Position numbers and translations under genes: made by a program
NCBI GenBank assembly: GCA_964019135.1
Contig: OZ025248.1
Location: forward strand, 37,937,670 to 38,001,669
Source of the DNA: Arenicola marina
Taxonomy: Eukaryota > Annelida > Polychaeta > Arenicolidae
Direction: 5' to 3'
Length of the DNA stretch: 64,000 nt
The notes under the pieces: model-generated
Seen by the model: only the letters and a program-made list of their open reading frames with translations
Databases searched by the model: none
Told to the model about the DNA's origin: nothing
Shown: piece after piece, positions 54,701-64,000 of the stretch
Layout: the number at the start of each line of letters is the position of its first letter
Position numbering within the stretch: position 1 is the stretch's first letter

Positions 54701-57075
54701 CTTTTGGACCAGTTTAGTTTATGCTTGCACACAATTAAGTAGTCTAATTAAAAAACCAATCCATCTATCCATAGTGCTTGAGGAATACCTGCTTGATCAT
54801 GCAGTAACAATATTTGATATTCCATGAGATTATGCCCAGGGCCCAGTTCATCGCTGATGCATCACTTTAGTACAAAAGATGATGTGAAAATTGAAGATGT
54901 GTAAGTTCTACCGGTACTTATTGATATGGAAAATATTTTTTGGTAAATCGTTTAAATATAAATATAAATGAAATGTAATGTATGGAAAGGAAAACAGTGT
55001 ATTAATTTTATTTATATAATACAGCAAAGCATTCTTGGACTTGCAAATATTCAATTCCTAATCTATGTAATGAAATATTGAAAATTCTTAATTACAGATT
55101 TGATACATATGATTTATTAAATTACATATCTCTTCTCAATTGTCTGATACATATTTGCTCAATCCATCATAATTACTTCATATTTGACAGCTACTCCAAA
55201 AAAAAGGATAAACGTTTGCGAGTTGTGAGTGGTCTCCCTTTGAGGCCTCCGGAATGGCCTGCAACTGCTTTGGTCTCAAGTGGTTGTACTGCTTTTCTGA
55301 TTCTATGTTCAGTTTCACGAGAGCCTTTCGCACATTCACGTACTTGCCGTACAATGATCTAAATTCTGAATTCGCTTGTTCTTGTTAACACTGAGTAGAG
55401 TAGTGAAAAGGGTATCCTGTATCTCCGCACAGAGGAACCAGTTACGTGGGAGTAGTGCGTCACCTATCGGGCAAGATAGAAATGCCGTGACCTTGACCTA
55501 CGCGCAATACCTAACACCCGCTCTTACTTGTATGAGTTTGAGCGGCGGTACCAGCTTATTAGTACATGCGCTTTATATGTCACGCCCCCAGGAATCGGAA
55601 GCTATGATATAGAGTGTGGGCGGTTGGACCACAACGTCACGGAATCTACCGGAAGTGCTGTCCCAACAACCACCACCGCCGTCCTCATCAACAAAGAATT
55701 CGAAGCGACGTCTATTGATAACCCGAGCTCCACCAGCTCGGCAAAATTCTCTGGAGATGACGGGGAAAGTACGCAGATCAATGGTATACAATGTTAATGG
55801 ACACATGTTTAACCTCTCTATCTTTACATAAAACCAGTGTCTAAAGGAAAGTGAAAGGAAAAGTGGTTATCGTCAATGGATCAGTCGTCATGCTGGTTTC
55901 ATCATCTTGCTTGAAACAAAGCGGTCCCGATGAATGATCTGCACTGTGAACTCCAATATTAAAAAGTTTAAAAACTAATAACCATATCTCACTGAAAAGG
56001 TAAGTACATATAGCCATATTCTCCCCATAGGCCGTCACTGGTATAAGTCACAGCAAGGTAGATAATTAACCATAAGCAGGCCACGACTGTGCTATAGGTA
56101 TGGTATTTTCAACCCGCATCTCCATGACTATAGTTGCAGGTCCCGCTATTGACTTGGCGGTGTCTTGACCTGTATCTCCAAGACTATAGTTGCAAATCCC
56201 ACTATTAACATGGCCATGTCTTGACCTGTATCTCCCTGACTTAGCTACAGGTCTCACGATTGGTCTCACGGTGGCGCTAGCTGTAGTTGTTTTAGTCGTT
56301 CTCGTGATCGTCGTTTGCTGCTTGCTGCGCAAAAGGTAAGGCGAACAAAACTCCGTGTATGACATGTGTGTGCTGTTTCAGTTTTGTCGAATGTTCTTGT
56401 TGAGCGATTGTATGGCACGCCCTTGTGATAATAATTATGGAGCATGTAAACCATGGATGCATTAATGAAAATTATTCAGTGCTGTTTTACTATATATTGG
56501 CATATCTTCACGCCAACATGAACAATTCTTTAATACTTCCAACCAGACCTTTTATCCCCGATCATTCCACTGGCCATAATGCACAATACAACTCTCGGAG
56601 TACTGTTCCGTTAAACGCATAAAAGTAGTTCATGTACTCTGTACTTTTTTGTCCATCGACAAATCCATATTATACCAACAATTTTGGTCATGGTCTGTGT
56701 CATGATGACGGTGAAATGGCCACCATCTTGTTTACTCGCAGGCGGATGACACGTGACAAGCCTGACAATGATGTAGATCCGTATTCTGTCACGCTGCGGA
56801 GGAACCGTAAAGATGAACCTCGACCGGAGCCCGACCATGAGTCTGGGAGACCACGGGAGGCGGAGGGTCGGCCTCACGGGGACGAAGGACGGGACGAGAG
56901 TGATACCGAGGCGGGCTCAGGGGGTGGCGAGGCAACAGGCGGCGACGGTGTAGCGGTGGATCCGTCGGACACGTACGCCACAGTGGATAGAGCCAGAAAG
57001 GACCGGGACTCGGCCGACCTGACCATGCAGGGGAACAATGTGTACGGCTCACACTCGCAGCCAATAGAAAACTAG
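48731..57075 (+). CDS. Receptor family member D, intact type I membrane protein (437 aa)
   Basis: Six exons, all with GT-AG borders and compatible phases: 48731-48791 signal peptide; 49137-49364 Cys-rich module (residues ~21-96, six Cys, ends CDSETWNLNYLCLPG); 49912-50340 CUB-like module (~97-239, six Cys, N-glycosylation sites EDNAS, SNETS, LNETK); 55592-55768 Ser/Thr-rich stalk (~240-298, starts GIGSYDIECG); 56251-56335 transmembrane helix (~299-326, VALAVVVLVVLVIVVCCLL); 56742-57075 tail (~327-437). Total 1314 nt with no stop until TAG. The tail has DPYSVTL, DTYATVD and NNVYGSH. These are YxxV-type SH2-like sites but lack the hydrophobic -2 residue of a canonical ITIM. Intron 3 (5.25 kb) holds a 3.86-kb transposon. 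The stalk donor is A/gtacgc, weaker than in C. The family is unrecognised; a surface receptor is inferred from architecture. CUB assignment is by pattern only. Confidence 0.78.
50341..50514 (+). terminator. Intronic poly(A) signals after the CUB-like exon of D
   Basis: If the donor at 50341 is not used, the frame runs 41 codons into the intron to a TGA at 50460. AATAAA at 50444-50449 and 50509-50514 flank it. B and G have the equivalent signal at the same place. This would yield a secreted form without stalk and membrane anchor. Confidence 0.5.
51691..55567 (+). mobile_element. 3.86-kb TIR element with internal satellite, in intron 3 of D
   Basis: The element occupies 51700-55558 and is flanked by a perfect 9-bp direct repeat TTAGTACAT (51691-51699 and 55559-55567). 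Termini are imperfect inverted repeats: TAGCCTGGTTCCGC on the left, and TAAGCTGGTACCGC as the complement of the right. The intron of member G, aligned across this point, lacks the insert and acts as an empty site. Inside are a ~320-bp left arm, a 189-bp satellite (52022 to ~54480) and a ~1-kb right arm. No transposase frame is visible, so it is non-autonomous. A 9-bp duplication fits Mutator-like elements (or Merlin, 8-9 bp); the class is not settled. Confidence 0.7.
52022..54480 (+). repeat. 189-bp satellite inside the TIR element
   Basis: Units start at 52022, 52211, 52400, 52589, 52767, 52956, 53145, 53323, 53512, 53701 and 53890. Spacing is 189 bp, except two 178-bp units that lack 11 bp of ATATTTCATTA sequence. 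The block 52589-53144 is repeated at 53145-53700 (556-bp higher-order unit). Beyond 53930 copies become increasingly diverged and rearranged to ~54480. The 74-aa minus frames at 52605-52829 and 53161-53385 are the same unit translated twice. Confidence 0.93.
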
Positions 57076-57143
57076 TAGGAGTGCGACAGGTAGAGCCAGT
57101 GGGTCGTGTCTCTCAGACCACGCGGTCTGAATAAAATGCTATA
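57050..57143 (+). repeat. Left copy of ~95-bp duplication flanking the LINE
   Basis: Covers the last codons of D, the 3' UTR, the hairpin and AATAAA. It reappears diverged at 58603-58699, right after the LINE's poly(A) tract, in the order expected for a long target-site duplication. Confidence 0.65.
57114..57135 (+). terminator. 3' UTR hairpin and poly(A) signal of gene D
   Basis: CAGACC-ACGC-GGTCTG (57114-57129) followed immediately by AATAAA (57130-57135). Identical to member E; decayed in the right-hand duplicate (58670-58690). Confidence 0.6.
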
Positions 57144-58596
57144 CACACACTCGCGAAACCTAACGCTTTTCGGGAAAATAACAATTTTAAAAACACTGAC
57201 CTTGTCAAAAATTACGTTTATCGCTAGTTGTACGCTAATCTCAGCTGAAACGATGAAAGAGCTGACTAAACTTTTTTACGATTTCATATGGGGAAAAAGA
57301 GATAGACTGAGACGTTCGCTCGTGATTGCTCCAGTTGAACAAGGCGGTTTAAATATGACAGATATTGAAGCATACATTAAGTCTTTAAGAGCAGCTTGGC
57401 TGTCGAGAATTATTACCTCCAAAGATGAAACGTGGGCACTCATAGCAAACCACTTTATGCAATCAGTTGGCTTTGAACACGTGTATAACCGTCACCCGTT
57501 TGCAAATGAAAAATCGTTCCCGACATTATGTCATATCCCAAGCTTCTATAGAGAGGTTATTGTTGCACTTAATCAGTCCCAACCGGCGGCTCCGGTCATG
57601 GACAGGGACATTGCCCTTGGCCAACATCTCTGGGGCAACCAAAATGTCACTTTTTTTAATAAAAAAGCTAAACAACATCAGTGTATATTCTCTAAGGAGT
57701 TGTATAACTTAGGGTTTCACAGACTTTGCGATCTACGAATACGCAATAGTAAGCTATGTGAGTCCTATATATTCGAGCAAGGACTTCCTGCAAAATACTT
57801 CGCAGACGTGTATGAACTGAAAACAGCCACTAACAAATTGAGCACCATAATAGGAAACAGTGATCCAAGCCTCGTGACAGAGAAAAACACTTATATCAAT
57901 CCGAAATGCTTCAGTGTGAAAAGCAAATTGTATTACAACTGTTTTTGTAAGAGAAAGATGTCGAGATCAAAATCTGACTCGAAATGGAAGAACGCGTTTG
58001 ATGAACATAAGTTAAATTTTGACAGTATATACCTCAGAAAGGTAAAAAATGTTTTCGATGTAAAAATAGCAGAATTTAATTTTAAGGTACTTTACGATAT
58101 ACTTGCATGTCCGTCAAATCTGTACAAATGAAAAAGTACGCAACAATAATACATGTGATTTCTGTAACAATGTGTGTGATGTCAAACATCTATTGTTCGA
58201 ATGTAAGCATACCAAAGATATCTGGTCAAAGGTTGAACCAGTCCTTAAGCGAGTCATAACTTCAGAAGATGTAATCTTAACAGGATTACCGACTGATGAA
58301 GCTTTTATTATCAACCTGATATCTTACCTTATCTATAGGGAATTTCTGTTGTTAAGAGATGTAAATGCATCATCGACTAGAAGAACATTTTATATGTCAG
58401 AATTACGTTCCAGAAGAACTGTTTACAAGTTAATTAAAAAAGATCGAATATGCGATCTAATTGATGCCTTACTGCCAAATAAGGTACTTTAGTACTGTCT
58501 AATTACATTGCCGATGTTATATTGTATAAACTGTCTGTAACTTGTCCGCGTTCTTAAATAAAGCATTTTATTATAAAAAAAAAAACAAAAAAAAAA
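57144..58596 (+). mobile_element. 5'-truncated L1-like (Tx1/L1 group) LINE
   Basis: Encodes the C-terminal part of an L1-type ORF2, beginning at the LTLFGKITILKTLTLSK motif that follows the RT domain in L1-like elements. It continues through IWGKRDRLRR and GGLNM and ends in a zinc-knuckle-like CDFCN...HLLFECKHTKDIW block, with a stop at 58492. One frameshift occurs around 58103-58131, so the copy is not functional. An ATTATAAAA-type tail with an A-rich tract (58574-58596) marks the 3' end. It sits eight bases downstream of gene D's AATAAA, in the same orientation. Confidence 0.85.
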
Positions 58597-58602
58597 CACA
58601 CA

Positions 58603-58699
58603 CACACTCGCAGCCAATAGAAAACTAGTAGGAGTGTGACAGGTTGAGCCAGAAAGTTTACATCTTTCTCGGACCATGCGTTCTGAATAACATGCTATA
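58603..58699 (+). repeat. Right copy of ~95-bp duplication flanking the LINE
   Basis: Homologous to 57050-57143 but with many substitutions in its middle part. It continues into the normal 3' flank seen in member E (47040 onwards). Confidence 0.65.
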
Positions 58700-58974
58700 A
58701 CGCTATTTACATATACTTGGATCTTTAATTCTGGTAATATAATTACCATTTTTGTATCAAGATAATTAATGAATAAAAATATGCTAATGTTACTCAACCC
58801 AACTGATATTTTAGATCCATGTTTATCCAGGTTGTATAATAAGACAGGTAGTTTATGCTCTTTATATGCAATGGGTATTGCCTCCAATAAACATCATTGA
58901 GTATTGGGCTCGTAACTTGTAATCCATGCCCAGTTTAATGTCTTGGCCCACGTTAGGCTGTTCTCACACAACAG
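58700..58974. other. 3' flank of gene D
   Basis: Matches the flank of member E for ~60 bp, then nothing recognised. Confidence 0.4.
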
Positions 58975-59600
58975 GTTGCTTACCGCATATCGTTAAAGCG
59001 GGTGTCTAACCTAATCTAATGGCGATCTGCACCGCAAGTTTACATCTAAAAATGAATTTGGCGAGTGTTAACGCTTCCTTTCGGCCGACTGGTCAGGAGA
59101 AAAAAATTAAGCCAACCCGCCCATATGAATGTCGAGCAGCGCCATTTTGCCCGGGCAAGTGACGTATATTGTGATTCTTCATGTGGCGCCGCCTTACGTT
59201 AGAACGGGAAGTTATCTAGCGGATGGAACTCTTCACATTGTAGGTAACCCTAATGGGAAACGCGTGAAACAAGAGATCAGGGCCGCGATTTACGGATAAA
59301 TTGCGGCAGTTCCAAGCCGCACATTAGACCATGATCTTAGTGGTTCGTGGAAAAATAGCATCCAAACATATTGATACTGTATATATCTTGCAACAATTGT
59401 GTCCGTTTAAAAACAGTTAGAAGCGCAGCTATTTATATTTGCGATGATCACGCGCTTTGGTTTTGCTCACACAGTAGGCGTCATTTCCGGTTTGAGTATA
59501 ACCATGATTGGTCAATCGCGGAGGCACTTCCAAACAGGCCTTCCGTCTGGTTAAGCGGCAAGATCGTGGTTGGCGGTCACTTCTATATTTTATTGTGAGC
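58975..59600 (-). pseudogene. THAP-domain fragment, copy 2 (inverted)
   Basis: Minus-strand homologue of 42730-43245. From the ATG position at 59332 the third codon is TAA. After it the frame continues CAAWNCR...RGPDLLFHAFP, giving the C-x4-C and FHxFP signatures of a THAP zinc finger, then stops near 59218. A CCAAT motif and a TATAAATAG word lie upstream, as in copy 1. The downstream C-x2-H pair is not seen. This is a pseudogene or transposon fragment. Confidence 0.6.
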
Positions 59601-59734
59601 TACAGACAGGACGAACAATTCTGTAATTTTGAGGATAGACACTTGGATATTATATGAATCGGTAAAGCTGTGTTAGAGACCAGGATGGCGGTTTACTTTA
59701 GGCCAACTTTCAGCAGTTCCGACATACCAGGAGG

Positions 59735-59972
59735 ATGAAAGGTGTTAGGGGAGGGGGGGGGCGGGAGGGCGTGGACGTATGTCAAGTAACCATCATAGGG
59801 TTCAACGTCCAGGCCGCCGATTTATATGGCCATAAACCCCCCTCCCCACCCAACCCTACCCCACTCCAGCCATACACACACACCCATTCACATCTACTTA
59901 TAAATAACCAAACAGACTGAACGAATTGCATGTTACTTGCACAAAACCTGGTCGTGAAAGAGGTGTATTTTA
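59735..59972 (+). other. Upstream-module remnant of member G
   Basis: Matches the upstream modules of D (48220-48340) and E (44370-44460), including CATACACACACACCC. It is interrupted on its right by the TIR element. Confidence 0.5.
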
Positions 59973-60844
59973 TGGCGGGCCATCCTAACATTTATTCCCT
60001 AATTCTTGATATCAACAATTCAATTCTTGATATCGACCATTCAGTTCTTGATATCAACAATTCAATCGTTGGTATCAGCAATTCAATCGTTGGTATCAGC
60101 AATTAACACAATTCTTGATATCAACAATTCAATTGTTAAATAAATTATATAGGCTAGCATTTATATAAATTATATAGACTAGCATTCATGAGAAGAAAAC
60201 AACAAGATTTGAGGGTGATCTCCTCCCTAACTATCGTTCAGGGGTCAAGCATGGCTGGTCATCACCAGACAGACAATGGGGGTGCTGTCTGGGACAATCA
60301 GGAGCTTACGGGAGTGTTGATGAAGGCACTATATGGCTTTGAAGTCGTGGCCCCCCGCTATAGCCACATGTCCGTCGATCCACAGACACCCAGGCGGAGA
60401 GAATCCCCGAAGTTGTAGGGTCCTGCTGCGTACCGGGTGTCTCTTTAAACCTATTTTATTTTCCAAAATATCTCTTTGTAATTAAATGTGCGTTCTGGAA
60501 TGTATTTGGGGCAGTGGGGATGCGGACTGACAACGGGAACGGGCCTTTTAGGCCCGTATCTATATCAGGCCTTTTAGGTGCCCAAGCTGGGACACTAGTT
60601 GCACGGGGATGGGGAAGTTATATGTGCTGCCCTGCTTTCCTCGCATGTTCTTTTCTTAACTTGATTTCAAGACTTGATTTATTGATATCAAGAATTGAGG
60701 TGTTGATATCAAGAATTGAATTGTTGATATCAAAAATTGAATTGTTGATATCAGGAACTGAAGTGTTGATATCAAGAATTGAATTGTTGATATCAAGAAT
60801 TGAATTGTTGAGAATTAGGGAATAAATGTTAGGATGGCCCGCCA
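59973..60844. mobile_element. 872-bp TIR element with subterminal repeats
   Basis: Termini are inverted repeats of at least 34 bp beginning TGGCGGGCCATCCTAACA, flanked by TA on both sides (59971-59972 and 60845-60846). Next to each end is an array of ~21-bp units (AATTCAATTCTTGATATCAA) in opposite orientation, so the ends can fold back over ~150 bp. The ~450-bp middle has no transposase. The TA duplication suggests a Tc1/mariner-type or similar non-autonomous element. Confidence 0.8.
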
Positions 60845-60846
60845 TA

Positions 60847-61561
60847 GTATTTACCCGTCACCCCGTAGGATCCACCCAACCATGGCGAACCAAGACCCTT
60901 GTATTCGGGTGTGTTACGTTACTGCATACACACCAAGATCTAGGTCCGGAGGGTGTGACAAGTCCCATCAAGAGCAAATAGGTCAATGCAGTACCTTGTT
61001 GCGCACCGCCCCGACACAAAGCTCCTCCGTCTGCCCCCGCCCCCGCCCCCGACACCCCCACCAGCTTTTTATGAAAACTCAATGCTGTTTGTGCATCGCT
61101 ACAAAACGAGCGTATCGCGGTTTCATATCGGCAGATTGTGTGGGATTGAAACTTCAAATGTAACTGTGAGTTTGTTCATAGCTATGTAGGACGTTTTGGG
61201 CAGTCGGACGTTTTCGGCCCCAACAAACGTTTGACATATTCAAATAGCTGTAGTCTATAGAGCAATGCGCTGAATGCCAGGTATGAAATCAGTGGGTTTT
61301 GTTTACGTTGTGCTTTGTGTGTAAATAAGCAAAGAGACGGCGCAAGTTCGGACCAATTGTACTGCTCTGTACCTGTAATTCATATTTTGTAGGGAGAAAG
61401 AATGCATGTATGATTCACATGTCTTGATAATTTGCATTATGTCATCTTTTCGAAATATGTGTTGAAAAACAACGATGTCATTTGACATGTCATTTGACAG
61501 AACAAGTAATATACCGCAGCACTATGAGACGTTGATTCATCTAGTTTTTAGTGACTTACAG
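60847..61561 (+). other. Unassigned sequence and intron-1 remnant of member G
   Basis: 61200-61560 matches intron 1 of D and E. No signal-peptide exon is found upstream of it. Confidence 0.5.
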
Positions 61562-63906
61562 GACGCGAGATGAAGCTTTGCCGAGAGCACAGACATGTCG
61601 TGGCACAGTCTGGTGCTCACATGACTCCATTTCCGGGTCAGTTACCGCTGGGCTGGGGCATGACGTGTCAGGCCGGGGCCACGCCGTGTGTCCTCAATAG
61701 CTCCAGTGTAATATCATCGACACAGTTATAATCCAATATCAGTGTGACTCGGAGACGTGGAATCTGAACTACCCATGCCTACCAGGTGAGCGCAAAGTGG
61801 TTTGATACAAGGAGAGTATCATTCCGTTGGGTGGTCTCGAATGAAGGATGTGGGAAGTACCAGCCGAGGCCAATCGCGACCTGCTCCTGGTAGGTAATGC
61901 CTAGTCACGAATAGTGTCAAACCACCATAGTGTCAGCCCCCCCCCTCCTCCGGCTAATCAACATAATCTGAAATTCTGGTCTTACGAACCTCCAAATAAA
62001 TGCAGCAACGTGCTTTTGTAAACTGACTTAGAAATAAACTTGGGCACTATTGGAGACTAGATCTATAGCCCAAAATATTATTTGTAACGTTGCGATACGA
62101 AAATGCTTGTGCCAGTGCCAGAGGGTGCGACCTTTCATACTGTATCTCCATCGGCGCCGAATGTGCGCCATTGATAGGAACATAGAACACACACCCGATA
62201 TCTCTGTGGAACAAGTCTTTGAGATTGATTTAATGTTGGGAGCATGAAGTGATGTGCGTGTCTTGTTCCGTTTCAGCTGGTCAGACTGTAGACATCTGTT
62301 AGAACGTCAGACAGACCAGAACGGTCAACACGTCTCTTGTGCACGACCAGCTGATGGCTTCACTGGGTGACGACGTGGCCTGCACTTGTGTCGTCACCAG
62401 GTCACCAGGTCAAGCCCATAGTGGTGTCCGGATCTTGCTGCACACGCGCCACATGGTCCAAACCACTGTCGCCGAGGCAGCGTCCTGTCAGGGAAGACTC
62501 ACCTTACGAGATTCAGGTCAGCTGGATCCGTCTCTGTTTGTTGAAGACTACAACGACTGGACAAGACTCTAACGAGGCCTCCCTCTATCCGAGATACTCC
62601 CCCTACCTGAACGAGACTACCTCGCTGACCATCACATATGAACTGGACGGTGGCGACACCTGGGAACAGGATCAGCTGCTGCCTTTTGCTTTGAGATTGT
62701 CAGGTTGGTGCCATGGTTTAAAGATCTTATCATGTCCTTACCACACTTGTGACGTGCACCGTCCAGCGCATGTGTTCGGCAAACGTGGTTCGGCAAACCC
62801 ATGGTCATTTTTCGGAAATAATAAAGCGTTTCTTGGTATGTTCAGGATTATTAAAGTGAATAAAATAGTTAATTTCGGATTGCAAGTCGCGTTTGACCCA
62901 AATTGCCAGAACATTGCTCCACGCTGTTGCACGTGTAGTTGATGGGACATTTCACGCTGAATGCCGTATAGTAACTCTGACTGATATACCACTAATCTGC
63001 CATGGAATGCCTGTGCCTTCCGCTATAATTATCCACTTGATCTGTATCCAACAAAACTATGATAATGTTGCAACAAGCATGCAAGTACATTAACCAGAAA
63101 GTTGAGCATCATAATCTGTACGCAGTTTTTAGAAATGTTCCGGAACCGTGTGAAATGGAAATAAATAACTGAGAGAAGGCCAATATCTATCGTCGAAGCA
63201 CATAATTAAGTCAAAAGTCTTGGAGATTGGAGCCATAATTTCAATGTGCTACATATTTTCTTTTCATTTCATCAGGCGTCTAGCTGTTTTGTTTGGCATC
63301 ATTTGAATAGGCAGGTTTGGTTATTTTTTTAACGCAGTTCTACATTGTTACCTTGTATTCACATGGCTATATGTCAAGTCTTTAATTCCATATGACAAAT
63401 CGACATTCGACACCGAAAAATTTACACTGGACACTGGATCCCCCCCCACTCCCCCCCCCCCCTTCCAGACCCCTATTACGGAGCTGCAAGAGTATTTAGC
63501 TACTCCCGGTCTGTATGTCGATAGAGACCTCACGATGGGAAACATTGCGTGTATCGTGTGCGTCACGAATATAACATGGACAGTAAGTATGCAAAGGGAA
63601 TATTTAGCTCCAGAGATACGCGATCGTTATCCGTTATTGACTCGTTCTGGTTTTAACTGGAAGGGGTCAACATTGCGAATAATTAGAAACATGAAATCAT
63701 GGACGACGAATTTCGCAATGGTTTTTCTTGTTTGGTACGCCTTAATGTCATTTTCCACCCCAAGAACCAGAAGCTATGATATAGAATGTGGGATGTCAGA
63801 CGTCGACGTCACGGAATCTACCGGCAGTACTGTCCCAACCACCCCAGTCCACACCAACAGCGAATTTGAAGCGACGTCTATTGACGACCCGAGCTCAACC
63901 ATCTAG
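61562..63906 (+). pseudogene. Receptor family member G, degraded
   Basis: Cys-rich exon 61562-61785 is 224 nt (not a multiple of three) and hits a stop near 61728. CUB-like exon 62277-62703 has an in-frame TAG near its start (TGTTAGAAC where D has TGTCAGGAC) and a later frameshift. Stalk exon (~63765-63906) keeps SYDIECG but its acceptor region is one base short of the right phase, it ends early in TAG, and the donor is altered. The signal-peptide exon is absent. Transmembrane and tail exons, if any, lie beyond the window. The intron before the stalk exon is free of the large TIR element and serves as its empty site. Poly(A) signal AATAAA at ~62820. Confidence 0.75.
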
Positions 63907-64000
63907 GCAGCTGGCTCCGGAGATGGCGGGGTAGGGCCTCAGATCAACGGTATCCAATGTCAATGGACACATGTTCGACCTCTCTATCTTTATATAAAAC
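63907..64000. other. Continuation of member G intron to window edge
   Basis: Matches the sequence after the stalk exon of D (55770-55830), such as GGACACATGTT. Confidence 0.5.

Noticed and set aside
57106..57143. N-terminal start of the LINE protein at the first ATG
   Set aside because: These codons are gene D's 3' UTR read through by chance; LINE homology starts only after 57144.

Overview
This is eukaryotic, almost certainly metazoan, genomic DNA. It has GT-AG introns, AATAAA poly(A) signals, DIRS and L1-type retroelements, foldback and TIR transposons, very abundant minisatellites and one 200-base scaffold gap. The mix suggests a marine invertebrate (mollusc- or amphioxus-like), but no single gene fixes the species.

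Left part (1-29.7 kb). A DIRS-type tyrosine-recombinase retrotransposon lies on the minus strand and runs off the left edge. Its RT/RNase H frame is nested inside a second frame that stays open from a gag-like N terminus to the tyrosine recombinase. A three-exon gene for an unrecognised single-pass membrane protein (315 aa) follows at 7866-11282; its second intron is filled by a CA-rich minisatellite. From there to 28.2 kb the sequence is dominated by tandem arrays: a 28-bp array, a 5.3-kb array of 27-bp units carrying TGACGTCA (CRE) palindromes, and a G-rich 12-bp-based array. I see no convincing genes between them.

Right part (31-64 kb). This is a cluster of at least six members (A, B, C, E, D, G) of one multi-exon family that I do not recognise by name. 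The exon plan is: signal peptide; a ~75-aa six-cysteine module; a ~143-aa beta-rich, CUB-like module; a Ser/Thr-rich stalk opening with a conserved GSYDIECG-like motif; a transmembrane helix; and a tyrosine-motif cytoplasmic tail. The ectodomain exons are all phase 1, so exons can be lost without breaking the frame. D (48731-57075) is complete and intact (437 aa). B has lost two exons and a splice donor and now reads as a 194-aa secreted protein. A is truncated. C, E and G are pseudogenes. A and B are on the minus strand, the rest on plus; B and C are divergent, 219 bp apart. The 5' leader of A, B and D carries a conserved inverted repeat made of two CACGTG boxes, and B, D and G share poly(A) signals just after the ectodomain exon, so secreted forms may be made as well as membrane forms.

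The cluster is riddled with mobile DNA: a ~3.86-kb TIR element with a 9-bp target duplication and an internal 189-bp satellite in intron 3 of D; a 5'-truncated L1-like LINE at D's poly(A) site; an 872-bp TIR element; two inverted THAP-domain fragments; and a tRNA-derived SINE-like piece. The simplest reading is a fast-evolving receptor family, possibly immune or recognition-related, expanding and decaying by tandem and inverted duplication. That functional role is inference.
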